Below are positions 24,585 to 37,878 of a stretch of 64,000 nucleotides of DNA, piece by piece. The stretch is taken from assembly GCA_002189035.1 (NCBI GenBank), contig NEEC01000041.1, positions 62,001 through 126,000 on the forward strand, written 5' to 3'. The position numbers and the translations under genes were made by a program. The notes under the pieces were generated by a model. It did not search any database. It was not told the DNA's origin and worked only from the letters and a program-made list of their open reading frames with translations. Each line of letters starts with the position of its first letter. Within the stretch, counting starts at the first letter, position 1. The DNA comes from Utricularia gibba (Eukaryota; Streptophyta; Magnoliopsida; Lamiales; Lentibulariaceae).

Positions 24585-27500
24585 GGATATCTTGCAAATG
24601 GTGATGAGTCATGTTGCACATAGCATACCGTTTCGAAGCTCGTTCCGAGCCGGTCTTCTTTCGTGTTGAGAACTTGTTCGTCCGAGGAGGCACAAATGCT
24701 CGAAGATTGCCTTATATTAGCCTTAAGATGTGCAACGAAGGGCCACCACGTTCGCGACGATGCGACTCGGGACACCCGACTCGATGCGAATGTGATTTTC
24801 GGCATGCAAGACATATGTATTTCATGGACGATGTGAAATTTTGGATTTCGAGATGATCATTTAAGATGCCATGGGTGTGTCCCTAGCCACAACCTCATGG
24901 TGGCCTCGTGCACTCTTCGGTATCGAGTGGATATCTTGCAAATGGTGATGAGTCATGTTGCACATAGCATACCGTTTCGAAGCTCGTTCCGAGCCGGTCT
25001 TCTTTCGTGTTGAGAACTTGTTCGTCCGAGGAGGCACAAATGCTCGAAAGATTGCCTTATATTAGCCTTAAGATGTGCAACGAAGTGGCCACCACGTTCG
25101 CGACGATGCGACTCGGGACACCGACTCGATGCGAATGTGATTTTCGGCATGCAAGACATATGTATTTCATGGGACGATGTGAATATTTGGATTTCGAGAT
25201 GATCATTTAAGATGCCATGGGTGTGTCCCTAGCCACAACCTCATGGTGGCCTCGTGCACTCTTCGGTATCGAGTGGATATCTTGCAAATGGTGATGAGTC
25301 ATGTTGCACATAGCATACCGTTTCGAAGCTCGTTCCGAGCCGGTCTTCTTTCGTGTTGAGAACTTGTTCGTCCGAGGAGGCACAAATGCTCGAAAGATTG
25401 CCTTATATTAGCCTTAAGATGTGCAACGAAGTGGCCACAACGTTCGCGACGATGCGACTCGGACACCGACTCGATGCGAATGTGATTTTCGGCATGCAAG
25501 ACATATGTATTTCATGGGACGATGTGAATATTTGGATTTCGAGATGATCATTTAAGATGCCATGGGTGTGTCCCTAGCCACAACCTCATGGTGGCCTCGT
25601 GCACTCTTCGGTATCGAGTGGATATCTTGCAAACGGTGATGAGTCATGTTGCACATATCATACCGTTTCGAAGCTCGTTCCGAGCCGTCTTCTTTCGTGT
25701 TGAGAACTTGTTCGTCCGAGGAGGCACAAATGCTCGAAAGATTGCCTTATATTAGCCTTAAGATGTGCAACGAAGTGGCCACCACGTTCGCGACGATGCG
25801 ACTCGGGACACCCGACTCGATGCGAATGTGATTTTCGGCATGCAAGACATATGTATTTCATGGGACGATGTGAATATTTGGATTTCGAGATGATCATTTA
25901 AGATGCCATGGGTGTGTCCCTAGCCACAACCTCATGGTGGCCTCGTGCACTCTTCGGTATCGAGTGGATATCTTGCAAATGGTGATGAGTCATGTTGCAC
26001 AGCATACCGTTTCGAAGCTCGTTCCGAGCCGGTCTTCTTTCGTGTTGAGAACTTGTTCGTCCGAGGAGGCACAAATGCTCGAAAGATTGCCTTATATTAG
26101 CCTTAAGATGTGCAACGAAAGTGGCCACCACGTTCGCGACGATGCGACTCGGGACACCCGACTCGATGTGTTTTCGGCATGCAAGACATATGTATTTCAT
26201 GGGACGATGTGAATATTTGGATTTCGAGATGATCATTTAAGATGCCATGGGTGTGTCCCTAGCCACAACCTCATGGTGGCCTCGTGCACTCTTCGGTATC
26301 GAGTGGATATCTTGCAAATGGTGATGAGTCATGTTGCACATAGCATACCGTTTCGAAGCTCGTTCCGAGCCGGTCTTCTTTCGTGTTGAGAACTTGTTCG
26401 TCCGAGGAGGCACAAATGCTCGAAAGATTGCCTTATATTAGCCTTAAGATGTGCAACGAAGTGGCCACAACGTTCGCGACGATGCGACTCGGGACCCCGA
26501 CTCGATGCGAATGTGATTTTCGGCATGCAAGACATATGTATTTCATGGGACGATGTGAAATTTTTGATTTCGAGATGATCATTTAAGATGCCATGGGTGT
26601 GTCCCTAGCCACAACCTCATGGTGGCCTCGTGCACTCTTCGGTATCGAGTGGATATCTTGCAAATGGTGATGAGTCATGTTGCACATAGCATACCGTTTC
26701 GAAGCTCGTTCCGAGCCGGTCTTCTTTCGTGTTGAGAACTTGTTCGTCCGAGGAGGCACAAATGCTCGAAAGATTGCCTTATATTAGCCTTAGATGTGCA
26801 ACGAAGTGGCCACAACGTTCGCGACGATGCGACTCGGGACACCCGACTCGATGCGAATGTGATTTTCGGCATGCAAGACATATGTATTTCATGGACGATG
26901 TGAATATTTGATTTCGAGATGATCATTTAAGATGCATGGGTGTGTCCCTAGCCACAACCTCATGGTGGCCTCGTGCACTCTTCGGTATCGAGTGGATATC
27001 TTGCAAACGGTGATGAGTCATGTTGCACATCGTTCCGAGCCGGTCTCTTTCGTGTTGAGAACTTGTTCGAAGCACAAATGCTCGAAAGATTGCCTTATAT
27101 TAGCCTTAAGATGCAACGAAGTGGCCACAACGTTCGCGACGATGCGACTCGGGACACCCGACTCGATGCGAATGTGATTTTCGGCATGCAAGACATATGT
27201 TTTTCATGGGACGATGTGAATATTTGGATTTCGAGATGATCATTTAAGATGCCATGGGTGTGTCCCTAGCCACAACCTCATGGTGGCCTCGTGCACTCTT
27301 CGGTATCGAGTGGATATCTTGCAAACGGTGATGAGTCATGTTGCACATATCATACCGTTTCGAAGCTCGTTCCGAGCCGGTCTTCTTTCGTGTTGAGAAC
27401 TTGTTCGTCCGAGGAGGCACAAATGCTCGAAGATTGCCTTATATTAGCCTTAAGATGTGCAACGAAGTGGCCACCACGTTCGCGACGATGCGACTCGGGA

Positions 27501-30500
27501 CACCCGACTCGATGCGAATGTGATTTTCGGCATGCAAGACATATGTATTTCATGGGACGATGTGAATATTTGGATTTCGAGATGATCATTTAAGATGCCA
27601 TGGGTGTGTCCCTAGCCACAACCTCATGGTGGCCTCGTGCACTCTTCGGTATCGAGTGGATATCTTGCAAACGGTGATGAGTCATGTTGCACATAGCATA
27701 CCGTTTCGAAGCTCGTTCCGAGCCGGTCTTCTTTCGTGTTGAGAACTTGTTCGTCCGAGGAGGCACAAATGCTCGAAAGATTGCCTTATATTAGCCTTAA
27801 GATGTGCAACGAAGTGGCCACCACGTTCGCGACGATGCGACTCGGGACACCCGACTCGATGCGAATGTGATTTTCGGCATGCAAGACATATGTATTTCAT
27901 GGGACGATGTGAATTTGGATTTCGAGATGATCATTTAAGATGCCATGGGTGTGTCCCTAGCCACAACCTCATGGTGGCCTCGTGCACTCTTCGGTATCGA
28001 GTGGATATCTTGCAAATGGTGATGAGTCATGTTGCACATAGCATACCGTTTCGAAGCTCGTTCCGAGCCGGTCTTCTTTCGTGTTGAGAACTTGTTCGTC
28101 CGAGGAGGCACAAATGCTCGAAAGATTGCCTTATATTAGCCTTAAGATGTGCAACGAAGTGGCCACCACGTTCGCGACGATGCGACTCGGGACACCCGAC
28201 TCGATGCGAATGTGATTTTCGGCATGCAAGACATATGTATTTCATGGGACGATGTGAATATTTGGATTTCGAGATGATCATTTAAGATGCCATGGGTGTG
28301 TCCCTAGCCACAACCTCATGTGGCCTCGTGCACTCTTCGGTATCGAGTGGATATCTTGCAAACGGTGATGAGTCATGTTGCACATATCATACCGTTTCGA
28401 AGCTCGTTCCGAGCCGGTCTTCTTTCGTGTTGAGAACTTGTTCGTCCGAGGAGGCACAAATGCTCGAAAGATTGCCTTATATTAGCCTTAAGATGTGCAA
28501 CGAAGTGGCCACAACGTTCGCGACGATGCGACTCGGGACACCGACTCGATGCGAATGTGATTTTCGGCATGCAAGACATATGTATTTCATGGGACGATGT
28601 GAAATTTTGGATTTCGAGATGATCATTTAAGATGCCATGGGTGTGTCCCTAGCCACAACCTCATGGTGGCCTCGTGCACTCTTCGGTATCGAGTGGATAT
28701 CTTGCAAACGGTGATGAGTCATGTTGCACATATCATACCGTTTCGAAGCTCGTTCCGAGCCGGTCTTCTTTCGTGTTGAGAACTTGTTCGTCCGAGGAGG
28801 CACAAATGCTCGAAAGATTGCCTTATATTAGCCTTAAGATGTGCAACGAAGTGGCCACAACGTTCGCGACGATGCGACTCGGGACACCCGACGATGCGAA
28901 TGTGATTTTCGGCATGCAAGACATATGTATTTCATGGGACGATGTGAATATTTGGATTTCGAGATGATCATTTAAGATGCCATGGGTGTGTCCCTAGCCA
29001 CAACCTCATGGTGGCCTCGTGCACTCTTCGGTATCGAGTGGATATCTTGCAAACGGTGATGAGTCATGTTGCACATATATACCGTTTCGAAGCTCGTTCC
29101 GAGCCGGTCTTCTTTCGTGTTGAGACTTGTTCGTCCGAGAGGCACAAATGCTCGAAAGATTGCCTTATATTAGCCTTAAGATGTGCAACGAAGTGGCCAC
29201 CACGTTCGCGACGATGCGACTCGGGACACCCGACTCGATGCGAATGTGATTTTCGGCATGCAAGACATATGTATTTCATGGGACGATGTGAATATTTGAT
29301 TTCGAGATGATCATTTAAGATGCCATGGGTGTGTCCTAGCCACAACCTCATGGTGGCCTCGTGCACTCTTCGGTATCGAGTGGATATCTTGCAAATGGTG
29401 ATGAGTCATGTTGCACATAGCGTTCCGAGCCGTCTACTTTTCGTGTTGAGAACTTGTTCGTCCGAGGAGGGCTGCTCGAAAGATTGCCTTATATTAGCCT
29501 TAGATGTGCAACGAAGTGGCCACACGTTCGCGACGATGCGACTCGGGACACCCGACTCGATGCGAATGTGATTTTCGGCATGCAAGACATATGTATTTCA
29601 TGGGACGATGTGAATATTTGGATTTCGAGATGATCATTTAAGATGCCATGGGTGTGTCCCTAGCCACAACCTCATGGTGGCCTCGTGCACTCTTCGGTAT
29701 CGAGTGGATATCTTGCAAACGGTGATGAGTCATGTTGCACATAGCATACCGTTTCGAAGCTCGTTCGAGCCGGTCTTCTTTCGTGTTGAGAACTTGTTCG
29801 TCCGAGGAGGCACAAATGCTCGAAAGATTGCCTTATATTAGCCTTAAGATGTGCAACGAAGTGGCCACACGTTCGCGACGATGCGACTCGGGACACCCGA
29901 CTCGATGCGAATGTGATTTTCGGCATGCAAGACATATGTATTTCATGGGACGATGTGAATATTTGGATTTCGAGATGATCATTTAAGATGCCATGGGTGT
30001 GTCCCTAGCCACAACCTCATGGTGGCCTCGTGCACTCTTCGGTATCGAGTGGATATCTTGCAAACGGTGATGAGTCATGTTGCACATAGCATACCGTTTC
30101 GAAGCTCGTTCCGAGCCGGTCTTCTTTCGTGTTGAGAACTTGTTCGTCCGAGGAGGCACAAATGCTCGAAAGATTGCCTTATATTAGCCTTAAGATGTGC
30201 AACGAAGTGGCCACCACGTTCGCGACGATGCGACTCGGGACACCGACTCGATGCGAATGTGATTTTCGGCATGCAAGACATATGTATTTCATGGGACGAT
30301 GTGAAATTTTGGATTTCGAGATGATCATTTAAGATGCCATGGGTGTGTCCCTAGCCACAACCTCATGGTGGCCTCGTGCACTCTTCGGTATCGAGTGGAT
30401 ATCTTGCAAACGGTGATGAGTCATGTTGCACATAGCATACCGTTTCGAAGCTCGTTCCGAGCCGGTCTTCTTTCGTGTTGAGAACTTGTTCGTCCGAGGA

Positions 30501-33500
30501 GGCACAAATGCTCGAAAGATTGCCTTATATTAGCCTTAAGATGTGCAACGAAGTGGCCACAACGTTCGCGACGATGCGACTCGGGACCCGACTCGATGCG
30601 AATGTGATTTTCGGCATGCAAGACATATGTATTTCATGGGACGATGTGAAATTTGGATTTCGAGATGATCATTTAAGATGCCATGGGTGTGTCCCTAGCC
30701 ACAACCTCATGGTGGCCTCGTGCACTCTTCGGTATCGAGTGGATATCTTGCAAATGGTGATGAGTCATGTTGCACATATCATACCGTTTCGAAGCTCGTT
30801 CCGAGCCGGTCTTCTTTCGTGTTGAGAACTTGTTCGTCCGAGGAGGCACAAATGCTCGAAAGATTGCCTTATATTAGCCTAGATGTGCAACGAAGTGGCC
30901 ACAACGTTCGCGACGATGCGACTCGGGACACCCGACTCGATGCGAATGTGATTTTCGGCATGCAAGACATATGTATTTCATGGGACGATGTGAAATTTTG
31001 GATTTCGAGATGATCATTTAAGATGCCATGGGTGTGTCCCTAGCCACAACCTCATGGTGGCCTCGTGCACTCTTCGGTATCGAGTGGATATCTTGCAAAT
31101 GGTGATGAGTCATGTTGCACATAGCGTTTCGAGCCGGTCTCTTTCGTGTTGAGAACTTGTTCGTCCGAGGAGGCACAAATGCTCGAAAGATTGCCTTATA
31201 TTAGCCTTAGATGTGCAACGAAGTGGCCACAACGTTCGCGACGATGCGACTCGGGACACCCGACTCGATGCGAATGTGATTTTCGGCATGCAAGACATAT
31301 GTATTTCATGGGACGATGTGAATATTTGGATTTCGAGATGATCATTTAAGATGCCATGGGTGTGTCCCTAGCCACAACCTCATGGTGGCCTCGTGCACTC
31401 TTCGGTATCGAGTGGATATCTTGCAAACGGTGATGAGTCATGTTGCACATAGCATACCGTTTCGAAGCTCGTTCCGAGCCGGTTTCTTTCGTGTTGAGAA
31501 CTTGTTCGTCGAGGAGGCACAAATGCTCGAAAGATTGCTTATATTAGCCTTAAGATGTGCAACGAAGTGGCCACACGTTCGCGACGATGCGACTCGGGAC
31601 ACCGACTCGATGCGAATGTGATTTTCGGCATGCAAGACATATGTATTTCATGGGACGATGTGAAATTTGATTTCGAGATGATCATTTAAGATGCCATGGG
31701 TGTGTCCCTAGCCACAACCTCATGGTGGCCTCGTGCACTCTTCGGTATCGAGTGGATATCTTGCAAATGGTGATGAGTCATGTTGCACATAGCATACCGT
31801 TTCGAAGCTCGTTCCGAGCGGTCTCTTTCGTGTTGAGAACTTGTTCGTCCGAGGAGGCACAAATGCTCGAAAGATTGCCTTATATTAGCCTTAAGATGTG
31901 CAACGAAGTGGCCACAACGTTCGCGACGATGCGACTCGGGACACCCGACTCGATGCGAATGTGATTTTCGGCATGCAAGACATATGTATTTCATGGGACG
32001 ATGTGAATATTTGGATTTCGAGATGATCATTTAAGATGCCATGGGTGTGTCCCTAGCCACAACCTCATGGTGGCCTCGTGCACTCTTCGGTATCGAGTGG
32101 ATATCTTGCAAATGGTGATGAGTCATGTTGCACATAGCATACCGTTTCGAAGCTCGTTCCGAGCCGGTCTTCTTTCGTGTTGAGAACTTGTTCGTCCGAG
32201 GAGGCACAAATGCTCGAAAGATTGCCTTATATTAGCCTTAGATGTGCAACGAAGTGGCCACCACGTTCGCGACGATGCGACTCGGGACACCCGACTCGAT
32301 GCGAATGTGATTTTCGGCATGCAAGACATATGTATTTCATGGGACGATGTGAATATTTGGATTTCGAGATGATCATTTAAGATGCCATGGGTGTGTCCCT
32401 AGCCACAACCTCATGGTGGCCTCGTGCACTCTTCGGTATCGAGTGGATATCTTGCAAATGGTGATGAGTCATGTTGCACATAGCATACCGTTTCGAAGCT
32501 CGTTCCGAGCCGGTCTTCTTTCGTGTTGAGAACTTGTTCGTCCGAGGAGGCACAAATGCTCGAAAGATTGCCTTATATTAGCCTTAAGATGTGCAACGAA
32601 GTGGCCACACGTTCGCGACGATGCGACTCGGGACACCCGACTCGATGCGAATGTGATTTTCGGCATGCAAGACATATGTATTTCATGGGACGATGTGAAT
32701 ATTTGGATTTCGAGATGATCATTTAAGATGCCATGGGTGTGTCCCTAGCCACAACCTCATGGTGGCCTCGTGCACTCTTCGGTATCGAGTGGATATCTTG
32801 CAAATGGTGATGAGTCATGTTGCACATAGCATACCGTTTCGAAGCTCGTTCCGAGCCGGTCTTCTTTCGTGTTGAGAACTTGTTCGTCCGAGGAGGCACA
32901 AATGCTCGAAAGATTGCCTTATATTAGCCTTAGATGTGCAACGAAGTGGCCACAACGTTCGCGACGATGCGACTCGGGACACCCGACTCGATGCGAATGT
33001 GATTTTCGGCATGCAAGACATATGTATTTCATGGGACGATGTGAATATTTGGATTTCGAGATGATCATTTAAGATGCCATGGGTGTGTCCCTAGCCACAA
33101 CCTCATGGTGGCCTCGTGCACTCTTCGGTATCGAGTGGATATCTTGCAAATGGTGATGAGTCATGTTGCACATAGCATACCGTTTCGAAGCTCGTTCCGA
33201 GCCGGTCTTCTTTCGTGTTGAGAACTTGTTCGTCCGAGGAGGCACAAATGCTCGAAAGATTGCCTTATATTAGCCTTAAGATGTGCAACGAAGTGGCCAC
33301 ACGTTCGCGACGATGCGACTCGGGACACCCGACTCGATGCGAATGTGATTTTCGGCATGCAAGACATATGTATTTCATGGGACGATGTGAATATTTGGAT
33401 TTCGAGATGATCATTTAAGATGCCATGGGTGTGTCCCTAGCCACAACCTCATGGTGGCCTCGTGCACTCTTCGGTATCGAGTGGATATCTTGCAAACGGT

Positions 33501-34515
33501 GATGAGTCATGTTGCACATAGCATACCGTTTCGAAGCTCGTTCCGAGCCGGTCTCTTTCGTGTTGAGAACTTGTTCGTCCGAGGAGGCACAAATGCTCGA
33601 AAGATTGCCTTATATTAGCCTTAAGATGTGCAACGAAGTGGCCACCACGTTCGCGACGATGCGACTCGGGACACCCGACTCGATGCGAATGTGATTTTCG
33701 GCATGCAAGACATATGTATTTCATGGGACGATGTGAATATTTGGATTTCGAGATGATCATTTAAGATGCCATGGGTGTGTCCCTAGCCACAACCTCATGG
33801 TGGCCTCGTGCACTCTTCGGTATCGAGTGGATATCTTGCAAATGGTGATGAGTCATGTTGCACATAGCATACCGTTTCGAAGCTCGTTCCGAGCCGGTCT
33901 TCTTTCGTGTTGAGAACTTGTTCGTCCGAGGAGGCACAAATGCTCGAAAGATTGCCTTATATTAGCCTTAAGATGTGCAACGAAGTGGCCACCACGTTCG
34001 CGACGATGCGACTCGGGACACCCGACTCGATGCGAATGTGATTTTCGGCATGCAAGACATATGTATTTCATGGGACGATGTGAATATTTGGATTTCGAGA
34101 TGATCATTTAAGATGCCATGGGTGTGTCCCTAGCCACAACCTCATGGTGGCCTCGTGCACTCTTCGGTATCGAGTGGATATCTTGCAAATGGTGATGAGT
34201 CATGTTGCACATAGCATACCGTTTCGAAGCTCGTTCCGAGCCGGTCTTCTTTCGTGTTGAGAACTTGTTCGTCCGAGGAGCACAAATGCTCGAAAGATTG
34301 CCTTATATTAGCCTTAGATGTGCAACGAAGTGGCCACCACGTTCGCGACGATGCGACTCGGGACACCCGACTCGATGCGAATGTGATTTTCGGCATGCAA
34401 GACATATGTATTTCATGGGACGATGTGAATTTGATTTCGAGATGATCATTTAAGATGCCATGGGTGTGTCCCTAGCCACAACTCATGGTGGCCTCGTGCA
34501 CTTTCGGTATCGAGT
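24585..34515 (+). repeat. Homogeneous core of the satellite array
   Basis: Units start at 24585, 24929, 25275, 25620, 25966, 26305, 26651, 26994, 27312, 27658, 28003, 28349, 28695, 29040, 29382, 29706, 30051, 30397, 30741, 31086, 31414, 31754, 32099, 32445, 32791, 33137, 33483, 33829 and 34176. Nearly all spacings are 339-347 bp; the exceptions are 318 at 26994, 324 at 29382 and 328 at 31086. Units differ mostly at the recurrent variable sites. Variant combinations do not repeat with a fixed multi-unit period, so no stable higher-order repeat is evident by eye. The unit at 32445 matches that at 33137, two units later. Confidence 0.97.
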
Positions 34516-34884
34516 GGATATCTTGCAAACGGTGATGAGTCATGTTGCACATAGCATACCGTTTCGAAGCTCGTTCCGAGCCGGTCTTCTTTCGTGTTGA
34601 GAACTTGTTCGTCCGAGGAGGCACAAATGCTCGAAAGATTGCCTTATATTAGCCTTCAGATGTGCAACATATGCCATGCACGTACGCGATGTGAATATTT
34701 CGAGATGCGACGAGGACTCATTTAAGATGCCATGATGCGAATGTGATCTTCCGTAGCATGCAAGACATATGGTGTTCGTGCACGACGATTCGAATATTTT
34801 CGGATTGGAGATGATCTTTAAGATGCCATGGGTGTGTCCCTAGCCACAACCTCATGGTGGCCTCGTGCACTCTTCGGTATGAGT
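34516..34884 (+). repeat. Over-long unit with derived segment
   Basis: This unit is 369 bp. It is normal to about 34668, then has a rearranged stretch to 34830. That stretch includes GTGTTCGTGCACGACGATT at 34772-34790 and GATTGGAGATGATCTTTAAG at 34803-34822, in place of the consensus GGATTTCGAGATGATCATTTAAG. The same derived words recur at 35205-35278 and in part at 37019-37043, so this is a distinct variant lineage. Confidence 0.85.
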
Positions 34885-35693
34885 GGATATCTTGCAAATG
34901 GTGATGAGTCATGTTGCACATAGCATACCGTTTCGAAGCTCGTTCCGAGCCGGTCTTCTTTCGTGTTGAGAACTTGTTCGTCCGAGGAGGCACAAATGCT
35001 CGAAAGATTGCCTTATATTAGCCTTAGATGTGCAACGAAGTGGCCACCACGTTCGCGACGATGCGACTCGGGACACCGACTCGATGCGAATGTGATTTTC
35101 GGCATGCAAGACATATGTATTTCATGGGACGATGTGAATATTTTTCGGATTCGACGAGATGACTCATTTAAGATGCCACGGTCGATGTGAATGTGAGCTT
35201 TTCGGCATGCAAGACATATGGTGTTCGTGCACGACGATTGCGAATGTATTTTCGATTGGAGATGATCTTTAAGATGCCATGGGTGTGTCCCTAGCCACAA
35301 CCTCATGGTGGCCTCGAGCATGTTGCACATAGCGTATCGACCGTTTCGAAGCTTGCAAACCGAGTGCCGGTCTTCTGCACGTGTCATACCGTTGTTCGTC
35401 CGAGGTTCCACAAATGGTCTTCTTTCGTGTTGAGAACTTGTTCGTCCGAGGAGGCACAAATGCTCGAAAGATTGCCTTATATTAGCCTTAAGATGTGCAA
35501 CGAAGTGGCCACCACGTTCGCGACGATGCGACTCGGGACACCCGACTCGATGCGAATGTGATTTTCGGCATGCAAGACATATGTATTTCATGGGACGATG
35601 TGAATTTGGATTTCGAGATGATCATTTAAGATGCCATGGGTGTGTCCCTAGCCACAACCTCATGGTGGCCTCGTGCACTCTTCGGTATCGAGT
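34885..35693 (+). repeat. Unit plus second copy of the derived segment
   Basis: A normal unit from 34885 passes at about 35145 into rearranged sequence. Positions 35205-35278 repeat the derived words of 34756-34827 at a distance of about 449 bp. Positions 35310-35425 are scrambled: CGAGCATGTTGCACATAGCG, then GTTCGTCCGAGG twice (35394 and 35441). Consensus resumes at about 35419. The layout suggests a tandem duplication of one normal unit plus one derived segment. Confidence 0.82.
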
Positions 35694-37101
35694 GGATATC
35701 TTGCAAACGGTGATGAGTCATGTTGCACATATCATACCGTTTCGAAGCTCGTTCCGAGCCGGTCTTCTTTCGTGTTGAGAACTTGTTCGTCCGAGGAGGC
35801 ACAAATGCTCGAAAGATTGCCTTATATTAGCCTTAGATGTGCAACGAAGTGGCCACCACGTTCGCGACGATGCGACTCGGGACACCCGACTCGATGCGAA
35901 TGTGATTTTCGGCATGCAAGACATATGTATTTCATGGGACGATGTGAATATTTGGATTCGAGATGATCATTTAAGATGCCATGGGTGTGTCCCTAGCCAC
36001 AACCTCATGGTGGCCTCGTGCACTCTTCGGTATCGAGTGGATATCTTGCAAATGGTGATGAGTCATGTTGCACATAGCATACCGTTTCGAAGCTCGTTCC
36101 GAGCCGGTCTTCTTCGTGTTGAGAACTTGTTCGTCCGAGGAGGCACAAATGCTCGAAAGATTGCCTTATATTAGCCTTAAGATGTGCAACGAAGTGGCCA
36201 CGTTCGCGACGATGCGACTCGGGACACCCGACTCGATGCGAATGTGATTTTCGGCATGCAAGACATATGTATTTCATGGGACGATGTGAATATTTGGATT
36301 TCGAGATGATCATTTAAGATGCCATGGGTGTGTCCCTAGCCACAACCTCATGGTGGCCTCGTGCACTCTTCGGTATCGAGTGGATATCTTGCAAATGGTG
36401 ATGAGTCATGTTGCACATATCATACCGTTTCGAAGCTCGTTCCGAGCCGGTCTTCTTTCGTGTTGAGAACTTGTTCGTCCGAGGAGGCACAAATGCTCGA
36501 AATTGCCTTATATTAGCCTAAGATGTGCAACGAAGTGGCCACCACGTTCGCGACGATGCGACTCGGGACACCCGACTCGATGCGAATGTGATTTTCGGCA
36601 TGCAAGACATATGTATTTCATGGGACGATGTGAAATTTGGATTCGAGATGATCATTTAAGATGCCATGGGTGTCCCTAGCCACAACCTCATGGTGGCCTC
36701 GTGCACTCTTCGGTATCGAGTGGATATCTTGCAAATGGTGATGAGTCATGTTGCACATAGCATACCGTTTCGAAGCTCGTTCCGAGCCGGTCTCTTTCGT
36801 GTTGAGAACTTGTTCGTCCGAGGAGGCACAAATGCTCGAAAGATTGCCTTATATTAGCCTTAAGATGTGCAACGAAGTGGCCACCACGATGCACTCGCGA
36901 CGATGCGATGTATTTCATGGGGACGATGTGAATATTTCCCGAGCTCGATCATCGAATAAGATGCCATGGGTGTGAAGACATATCATTTCATGGCCGACGT
37001 GCACTGTTCGATTTGATCGATTGGAGATGATCTTTAAGATGCCATGGGTGTGTCCCTAGCCACAACCTCATGGTGGCCTCGTGCACTCTTCGGTATCGAG
37101 T
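35694..37101 (+). repeat. Regular units followed by a derived patch
   Basis: Units start at 35694, 36039, 36382 and 36722 (345, 343, 340 and 380 bp). The last is consensus to about 36890, then scrambled to 37045. It includes GATTGGAGATGATCTTTAAG at 37019-37038, the third occurrence of the derived word seen at 34803 and 35254. Confidence 0.93.
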
Positions 37102-37878
37102 GGATATCTTGCAAATGGTGATGAGTCATGTTGCACAGCATACCGTTTCGAAGCTCGTTCCGAGCCGGTCTACTTTCGTGTTGAGAACTTGTTCGTCCGA
37201 GGAGGCACAAATGCTCGAAAGATTGCCTTATATTAGCCTTAGATGTGCAACGAAGTGGCCACCACGTTCGCGACGATGCGACTCGGGACACCCGACTCGA
37301 TGCGAATGTGATTTTCGGCATGCAAGACATATGTATTTCATGGGACGATGTGAAATTTGGATTTCGAGATGATCATTTAAGATGCCATGGGTGTGTCCCT
37401 AGCCACAACCTCATGGTGGCCTCGTGCACTCTTCGGTATCGAGTGGATATCTTGCAAATGGTGATGAGTCATGTTGCACATAGCATACCGTTTCGAAGCT
37501 CGTTCCGAGCCGGTCTACTTTCGTGTTGAGAACTTGTTCGTCCGAGGAGGCACAAATGCTCGAAAGATTGCCTTATATTAGCCTTAAGATGTGCAACGAA
37601 GTGGCCACAACGTTCGCGACGATGCGACTCGGGACCCGACTCGATGCGAATGTGATTTTCGGCATGCAAGACATATGTATTTCATGGGACGATGTGAATA
37701 TTTGGATTTCGAGATGATCATTTAAGATGCCATGGGTGTGTCCCACATATGCATTTCACAACCTCATGTGTGGCCTCGTGCTTGGATCGGTATCGAGATG
37801 GATCATCTTGCAAATGGTGGGAGTGTCATGTTGCAGCCACAACCTCATGGTGGCCTCGTGCACTCTTCGGTATCGAGT
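37102..37878 (+). repeat. Two units, the second with a partial duplication
   Basis: Units start at 37102 (343 bp) and 37445 (434 bp). In the second, GGTGTGTCCC is followed at 37744-37840 by an altered copy of the unit end and start. That copy contains ACATATGCATTTCA, AACCTCATGTGTGGCC, GGTATCGAGATGGATC and CTTGCAAATGGTG. The normal unit end then follows from GCCACAACC. The extra 88 bp is a diverged partial duplication. Both units carry the uncommon GGTCTACTTTCG form, shared with 24308. Confidence 0.9.

Noticed and set aside
24585-34515. Stable higher-order repeat in the clean core
   Set aside because: The order of variant alleles at seven sites does not recur with a fixed period, and spacings between ATATCATACC-type units are irregular.
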